Source: Erythrobacter sp. HKB08
GTDB taxonomy: Bacteria > Pseudomonadota > Alphaproteobacteria > Sphingomonadales > Sphingomonadaceae
DNA: 64,000 nt
NCBI RefSeq assembly: GCF_004114695.1
Contig: NZ_CP035310.1
Coordinates: 2,091,501 to 2,155,500, forward strand
Direction of reading: 5' to 3'
Shown here: positions 59,345 to 64,000 of the stretch, piece after piece
Layout of the letters: each line of letters opens with the position of its first letter
How positions within the stretch are numbered: position 1 is the stretch's first letter
The notes under the pieces: generated by a model
What the model was told of the DNA's origin: nothing
What the model saw: the letters and a program-made list of their open reading frames with translations, nothing else
Databases searched by the model: none
Program-made: the position numbers and the translations under genes

Positions 59345-59677
59345 TCAGCTATCGTCCTTGTCGTCGTCGTCGCCCTTGCCGCTCGTCTCGACACCGAGAT
59401 CGCTGTCGTCGCCAAGGTCGACATCGGCGTCGGGACGGTTCTCGTCCTCGTCGACATCGCTGAGATCGTCGTCGTCGGCCAGATCGCTATCCGCCTCGCC
59501 GTCTTTCTTCTTCTCGTCTTCCTCGAACGGAATCGGCTGCTTCGTCTTGAGAACCGGCTCCGGCTCCCATTCTTCGCCGCATTCGATGCAAGTGACCGGG
59601 TCTTCCTTACCCAGGTCGTAGAAGCGGGTGCCGCATTTCGGGCACGTACGCTTGGTGCCCCATTCTGGCTTGACCAT
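59345..59677 (-). CDS. TIGR02300 ('FYDLN' acidic) protein
   Basis: 110 residues. The start MVKPEWGTKRTCPKCGTRFY followed by DLGKEDPVTCIECGEEW shows two CxxC pairs that should bind zinc, and the FYDLxK signature of TIGR02300. The second half is almost entirely Asp/Glu/Ser. It is typical of Alphaproteobacteria and usually divergent from aroA, as here. Function unknown. Confidence 0.93.
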   Translation of the reverse strand: MVKPEWGTKRTCPKCGTRFYDLGKEDPVTCIECGEEWEPEPVLKTKQPIPFEEDEKKKDGEADSDLADDDDLSDVDEDENRPDADVDLGDDSDLGVETSGKGDDDDKDDS

Positions 59678-59843
59678 TACTATTCCTCAGATGCTGCCCG
59701 GCCTCATGCTTGGCGGGACGAAAATTTCTCTAGCTTGATGGGTACCGATCACTCGGGAATCAAGAGCGGCGCGCGCCTTGCCATAGGCCACAGCCGCTGT
59801 CAAAAGCCGCGGCGATTTTGCCGCCCTTCTCGAAAGACCCGAC

Positions 59844-61187
59844 TTGGCCCAGCAGTCAACCGACAATTACCGCTTCATGCCCGCCGGCCCGCTGAAGGGG
59901 CGCATCCGCGTGCCGGGCGACAAGTCGATCAGCCACCGCTCGCTGATGCTCGGCGCGCTGGCCGTGGGCGAGACGCGCGTGACCGGCCTGCTGGAAGGCG
60001 AAGACGTGCTCGCCACCGCTGCCGCGATGCGCGCGATGGGCGCGACGATCGAGCGCGAGGGCGACGGCAGCTGGTCGATTCACGGTGTAGGGGTCGGCGG
60101 GCTGCTCCAGCCCAGGAGCGCGCTCGACATGGGCAACAGCGGCACCTCGACCCGCCTGCTGATGGGCGTTGTGGCGAGCCACGGCATCACCGCCACCTTC
60201 ACCGGCGATGCGAGCCTGTCCAAGCGCCCGATGGGCCGCGTGATCGAACCGCTGAGCCGCATGGGCGCCAGTTTCGAGGCATCGCCGGGCGGCACGCTCC
60301 CGCTGATGATGCGCGGCTGCCTGCCCGCCGTTCCGATCGAATACCGCCTGCCCGTCGCCAGCGCGCAGGTGAAGAGCGCCATCCTGCTCGCCGGTCTCAA
60401 CACGCCGGGAATTACGACGGTTATCGAGCCGGTCCCGACGCGCGATCATTCCGAACGAATGCTGCGCGGCTTCGGCGCCGAGCTCGAGGTCGAGGAGATC
60501 GACGGAGAGCGCGTAATCCGCGTGCGCGGCGATGCGGAACTGCATGCGCAGGACATCGTGGTGCCGGGCGATCCTTCGTCCGCCGCATTCTTCATCGTCG
60601 CCGCTACGCTCGTCAAGGGAAGCGACCTCGTGATCGAGAACGTGGGCCTCAACCCGACGCGCGCCGGGCTAATCGAAGTGCTGCGCCAGATGGGCGCGAA
60701 TATCGAGGAACTCGACAGGCGCGAAGTGGGCGGCGAACCGGTCGCGGACTTGCGTGTGCGACATGCGCAACTGCACGGCATCGACGTCGATCCGGCCCTC
60801 GCACCGAGCATGATCGACGAATTCCCCGTTCTCTTCGTCGCAGCAGCGCTCGCGAAGGGCACGACCCACACCACCGGGCTCGAGGAACTTCGCGTCAAGG
60901 AATCGGACCGCATCGCAGCGATGGCTGCCGCACTCGAACTCGTCGGCGCACGGGTCGAGGAAAACGGCGACGGGCTGACAATCCACGGCACCGGCGGGGA
61001 ACCCCTGTCCGGCACGCCGGAAACGCTCGCGGTGGAAACGCAGCTCGATCACCGCATCGCGATGAGCATGGCCGTCGCCGCGCTCGTCAGCCGCAAGGGT
61101 GTCGCGGTCGACAGCGCAGAGCCGATCGCCACCAGCTTTCCCAATTTTCACGCCCTGCTCGAAACCGCGACCGGCGGCGACGCGTAG
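59844..61187 (+). CDS. aroA: 3-phosphoshikimate 1-carboxyvinyltransferase (EPSP synthase), class II-like
   Basis: 447 residues from a TTG at 59844 (an ATG at 59877 is the alternative). Motifs: [13 protein letters not shown] with Lys27, [14 protein letters not shown] at 95-108, [14 protein letters not shown] with RPMGR at 128-132, and [12 protein letters not shown]. These forms are those of class II enzymes such as Agrobacterium CP4. Residue 100, Ala in CP4, is Gly here. It makes EPSP for aromatic amino acids. Confidence 0.95.
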   Translation: MAQQSTDNYRFMPAGPLKGRIRVPGDKSISHRSLMLGALAVGETRVTGLLEGEDVLATAAAMRAMGATIEREGDGSWSIHGVGVGGLLQPRSALDMGNSGTSTRLLMGVVASHGITATFTGDASLSKRPMGRVIEPLSRMGASFEASPGGTLPLMMRGCLPAVPIEYRLPVASAQVKSAILLAGLNTPGITTVIEPVPTRDHSERMLRGFGAELEVEEIDGERVIRVRGDAELHAQDIVVPGDPSSAAFFIVAATLVKGSDLVIENVGLNPTRAGLIEVLRQMGANIEELDRREVGGEPVADLRVRHAQLHGIDVDPALAPSMIDEFPVLFVAAALAKGTTHTTGLEELRVKESDRIAAMAAALELVGARVEENGDGLTIHGTGGEPLSGTPETLAVETQLDHRIAMSMAVAALVSRKGVAVDSAEPIATSFPNFHALLETATGGDA

Positions 61188-61214
61188 GACCATAGGCCGA
61201 ATGCGGAGAATACG

Positions 61215-61658
61215 ATGACTGTTCGCAACATGCTCGCCGCCGCCTTCCTGGCGCTCGCCGCCTGCACCAATGCGGTCCAGGCAGCGACCTACACCATGTA
61301 CCGCGACCCCTACTGCGGTTGCTGCAAGGAATGGGCGAAGCATTTGCGGACCGAGCTCGAAACGGCGGTCGCCGAAAGCGAGACGACCGACATGGCCGCG
61401 ATCAAGATCGCACAGAACGTCCCGCGCGAATTGTGGAGCTGCCATACGCTGATCGTCGATGGCTACGTGATCGAGGGCCACGTTCCGGCCCAGGCTATCG
61501 CCCGCCTGCTCGAAGAGCGGCCCGAGGGCGTGCGCGGCCTTGCCGTACCCGGAATGCCGGTGGGTTCTCCCGGAATGGAAATGGGTGGACGCAAGGACCC
61601 CTACCAGGTCATTGCCTTCGGCGATGCTGGCATGAGCGTGTTCGCGTCGTATAATTGA
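61215..61658 (+). CDS. DUF411 exported metal-binding-type protein
   Basis: 147 residues with a signal peptide (about 1-23). The DUF411 signature MYRDPYCGCCKEWAKHL with a C-x-C-C cluster, then CHTLIVDGYVIEGHVPAQAI, GLAVPGMPVGSPGMEMGG and the YQVIAFG end, is complete. The family is often linked to copper handling, but here no copper genes are near. It follows aroA by 27 bp. Confidence 0.92.
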   Translation: MTVRNMLAAAFLALAACTNAVQAATYTMYRDPYCGCCKEWAKHLRTELETAVAESETTDMAAIKIAQNVPRELWSCHTLIVDGYVIEGHVPAQAIARLLEERPEGVRGLAVPGMPVGSPGMEMGGRKDPYQVIAFGDAGMSVFASYN

Positions 61659-61674
61659 AAGTAGCCAGCCAGCG

Positions 61675-61947
61675 ATGATGCCCGATCTCGATTTCTATTC
61701 CGCCGTCGGCTTTGTGGGCACCGCCTGCATTATCGGGGCGTATTTCTACCTGACGGCCAAAAAGACGCCGAATCCCTACATCCTGCATGGAACCAACCTG
61801 CTGGGTGCCGCGCTCCTCACGGTGTCGTTGATCGTGCATACCAACTGGCCGAGCCTCGTGCTCGAAGGCTTCTGGGCCGCGATCGCGATCTGGGGCCTGG
61901 CGAAGGCCTGGAACGCCCGCACCCGCGAAGGAGCGCAGGAAGCATGA
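61675..61947 (+). CDS. Small membrane protein (CBU_0592-like)
   Basis: 90 residues (ATGs at 61675 and 61678). Three hydrophobic helices are seen: [34 protein letters not shown] and [16 protein letters not shown]. The pattern fits the CBU_0592-type membrane proteins of unknown role. Its stop overlaps the cmk start as ATGA. Confidence 0.75.
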   Translation: MMPDLDFYSAVGFVGTACIIGAYFYLTAKKTPNPYILHGTNLLGAALLTVSLIVHTNWPSLVLEGFWAAIAIWGLAKAWNARTREGAQEA

Positions 61948-62570
61948 TCATCGCCGTCGACGGACCGACCGCATCGGGCAAGGGCACGATCTCCAAGGCA
62001 CTCGCCGCGCACTTCGGCCTGCCCCATCTCGATACCGGCCTGCTCTATCGCGCGGTCGGCAGGCAGGTGTTCCTTAATGGCGGCGATCCCGACTGCGCCG
62101 AGGATGCGCTTGCCGGGACTGAATTCCCGGACAGCCTGCTCGAAGACGACATCCTGCGCGACGAAGGATCCGGCAGCCTTGCTAGCCGTGTCTCCATCCA
62201 CCCATCGGTCCGCAAGGCCCTGTTCGAGCGCCAACGCGCCTTTGCCGAACAGCCCGGCGGGGCGGTACTCGACGGGCGCGACATCGGCACGGTCATCGCT
62301 CCCGATGCCGATGTGAAGCTGTTCGTCATCGCCAGCGTCGACGCACGCGCACAGCGGCGCTTCGCCGAAATGAGCGGCCGCGGCGCCGAGACCACGCTGG
62401 ACGAAATCGCAGAAGATTTGCGCCGCCGGGACGAGCGCGACACGAACCGCAAGGACGCCCCGCTCAAGGCCGCGCCTGACGCGTTCGTGCTCGACACAAG
62501 TACGCTCGACAAGGACGCCGCCATCGCCGCTGCGATCGAGGCGGTCGAACAGGCGCTCCCAAGCAGGTAG
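61944..62570 (+). CDS. cmk: Cytidylate kinase
   Basis: 208 residues. P-loop [15 protein letters not shown] at 6-20, [29 protein letters not shown] and [10 protein letters not shown] are the CMP-kinase hallmarks. It phosphorylates CMP and dCMP. The start is coupled to the small membrane gene; rpsA follows, the usual order aroA-cmk-rpsA. Confidence 0.96.
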   Translation: MIIAVDGPTASGKGTISKALAAHFGLPHLDTGLLYRAVGRQVFLNGGDPDCAEDALAGTEFPDSLLEDDILRDEGSGSLASRVSIHPSVRKALFERQRAFAEQPGGAVLDGRDIGTVIAPDADVKLFVIASVDARAQRRFAEMSGRGAETTLDEIAEDLRRRDERDTNRKDAPLKAAPDAFVLDTSTLDKDAAIAAAIEAVEQALPSR

Positions 62571-62841
62571 CGCCCTGCCCCATTTCGCTTGCTTTGTGCG
62601 GTCGTTTCGCCTAGGCGCGCGGCCGTCCGACGGACCATTCCCGAAGATGCCCGGCCAAGCAGCGCGTTTCGCGCCGGCCATCGGCATTTGACGGTTCGGC
62701 CCCGAGGGCTCCTGCGACGGCATACGGCCCCGCGGGAATTCGGCCCTCTTGCCCCGCTAGCCCCGCAATGGTGCGGGAGGCGGAGAAAGACCCCGGTAAA
62801 ACCGGTGGCCGGAAGCAAATGTGAACGGGAATACCAACGCT
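62571..62841 (+). promoter_or_regulatory. rpsA 5' region, GC-rich and hairpin-prone
   Basis: About 270 bp between cmk and rpsA hold no convincing gene. Several self-complementary stretches occur, for example CCCGCA/TGCGGG around 62762-62777 and CCGGT/ACCGG at about 62793-62805. S1 represses its own translation through leader structure in E. coli, so a regulatory leader is plausible, but no consensus was matched. Confidence 0.4.
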
Positions 62842-64000
62842 ATGGCAACCTCTGCCAACCCTACGCGCGACGATTTCGAAGCGCTTCTCAACGAACAACT
62901 CGGCGGCGCAGCCGACGGCGGCTTTGAAGGCCGTGTCGTCAAAGGCACCGTGACCGCCATCGAAAACGGCAAGGCCGTTATCGACGTAGGCCTCAAGAGC
63001 GAAGGCCGCGTCGACCTCAAGGAATTCATGCGCGGCGAAGACGAGCATGGTCTCGAAGTCGGCAGCGAAGTCGAAGTCTATGTCGACCGCGTCGAAAACG
63101 CCGACGGCGAAGCGATGCTGTCGCGCGACCGCGCCCGCCGCGAAGCCGCCTGGGACAAGCTGGAAAGCGAGTTCGGCGAAGGCAAGCGCGTCGAAGGCCG
63201 CATCTTCGGCCGCGTCAAGGGCGGCTTCACCGTCGACCTCGACGGCGCCGTGGCCTTCCTGCCCGGTTCGCAGGTCGACATCCGCCCGGTTCGCGACATC
63301 ACCCCGCTGATGGACGTTCCGCAGCCCTTCCAGATCCTCAAGATGGACCGTCGTCGCGGCAACATCGTCGTTTCGCGTCGTTCGATCCTCGAAGAAACGC
63401 GCGCCGAACAGCGCAGCGAGCTGATCGACCAGCTGAGCGAAGGCCAGGTCACCGACGGTGTCGTCAAGAACATCACCGACTACGGTGCCTTCGTCGACCT
63501 CGGCGGCATCGACGGCCTGCTCCATGTCACCGACATGAGCTACAAGCGCGTCAACCACCCGAGCGAAGTGATCGAGATCGGCCAGACCGTGACCGTCCAG
63601 ATCATCCGCATTAACGCCGACACGCAGCGCATCAGCCTCGGCATGAAGCAGCTTGAAAGCGATCCGTGGGATGGCGTCGGCGCGAAGTACCCGGTCGGCG
63701 CGAAGCTGACGGGCACCGTCACCAACATCACCGAATACGGCGCATTCGTCGAACTGGAGCCGGGCATCGAAGGCCTCGTCCACGTTTCGGAAATGAGCTG
63801 GACCAAGAAGAACGTCCACCCGGGCAAGATCGTCTCGACCTCGCAGGAAGTCGAAGTGATGGTCCTCGAAGTCGACGCCGAAAAGCGCCGCATCTCGCTC
63901 GGCCTCAAGCAGGCCCAGCGCAACCCGTGGGAAGAGTTCGCCGAGAAGCACCCGGTTGGCTCGAAGGTCGAAGGCGAAGTCAAGAACGCCACCGAATTCG
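62842..64000 (+). CDS. rpsA: 30S ribosomal protein S1, N-terminal part (runs off the window)
   Basis: The first 386 codons are present, beginning MATSANPTRDDFEALLNEQL. Four repeated S1 (OB-fold) domains are complete or nearly so (FEGRVVKGTVTAIENGKAVI; RVEGRIFGRVKGGFTV; DGVVKNITDYGAFVDLGG; LTGTVTNITEYGAFVELEPG) and a fifth is starting at the window end. S1 brings mRNA to the 30S subunit. It continues past base 64000. Confidence 0.96.
   Translation, partial: MATSANPTRDDFEALLNEQLGGAADGGFEGRVVKGTVTAIENGKAVIDVGLKSEGRVDLKEFMRGEDEHGLEVGSEVEVYVDRVENADGEAMLSRDRARREAAWDKLESEFGEGKRVEGRIFGRVKGGFTVDLDGAVAFLPGSQVDIRPVRDITPLMDVPQPFQILKMDRRRGNIVVSRRSILEETRAEQRSELIDQLSEGQVTDGVVKNITDYGAFVDLGGIDGLLHVTDMSYKRVNHPSEVIEIGQTVTVQIIRINADTQRISLGMKQLESDPWDGVGAKYPVGAKLTGTVTNITEYGAFVELEPGIEGLVHVSEMSWTKKNVHPGKIVSTSQEVEVMVLEVDAEKRRISLGLKQAQRNPWEEFAEKHPVGSKVEGEVKNATEF

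Noticed and set aside
62611-63951. Minus-strand open frame opposite rpsA
   Set aside because: Antisense shadow of the repeated S1 domains.

Overview
The window is 64 kb of GC-rich chromosome from an alphaproteobacterium, most likely order Sphingomonadales and close to the Erythrobacteraceae (Erythrobacter/Qipengyuania type). This rests on gene content and order: a long TonB-dependent receptor, a TIGR02300 'FYDLN' acidic protein divergent from aroA-cmk-rpsA, ffh-rpsP-rimM...trmD-rplS, fabD-fabG, rpsF-rpsR-rplI, class I phaC, and high-GC codon use with frequent GTG and TTG starts. The species cannot be named from the sequence alone. Most of the window is ordinary core genome.

Layout. 1-3173 (minus): bamD, a CapA-like metallophosphatase and the first part of recN. 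3321-9126: proA, a lone Flp pilin, a bacterial lipoxygenase with all five iron ligands, a membrane diguanylate cyclase and an HTH protein. 9287-11590 (minus): a compact three-gene cassette of visibly lower GC. It encodes an unknown protein with a charged linker, a HEPN (Swt1-like) protein with an intact Rx4H motif, and an HNH endonuclease; only three bases separate each stop from the next ATG. It is the best candidate in the window for an undescribed, probably defensive, system. 11921-24323: lepA, a TonB receptor, two paralogous PAS-GGDEF-EAL-PilZ proteins and PHA synthase. 24353-32063: a run continuing from phaC (PHA depolymerase-like hydrolase, FprA-like reductase, Atg22-like transporter, D-aminoacylase-like amidohydrolase, MDR oxidoreductase), ending convergently on a DUF2855 protein.

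32148-38646: dnaN; fabD, a secreted protein and fabG in a coupled unit, with a paralogous secreted protein on the other side of fabG; then a divergent LD-carboxypeptidase / Mur-ligase pair fitting peptidoglycan recycling. 38643-50337: a DUF808 membrane protein, rpsF-rpsR-rplI, AMP nucleosidase, RidA, a translationally coupled unit of M2 peptidase, beta-propeller lipoprotein, rimB-like protease and rimK, a second coupled unit (DsbA-like, hydrolase, membrane protein), and asd. 50423-59049 (minus): a DPP-IV-type peptidase, then the ffh-rpsP-rimM-trmD-rplS locus, split between rimM and trmD by four extra genes. 59181-64000: tRNA-Ala(GGC), TIGR02300 protein, aroA, DUF411 protein, a small membrane protein, cmk and the start of rpsA.

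Clear intrinsic terminators lie after the Flp pilin, the TonB receptor, rplI and rplS. No rRNA, CRISPR array, transposase or integrase was seen.
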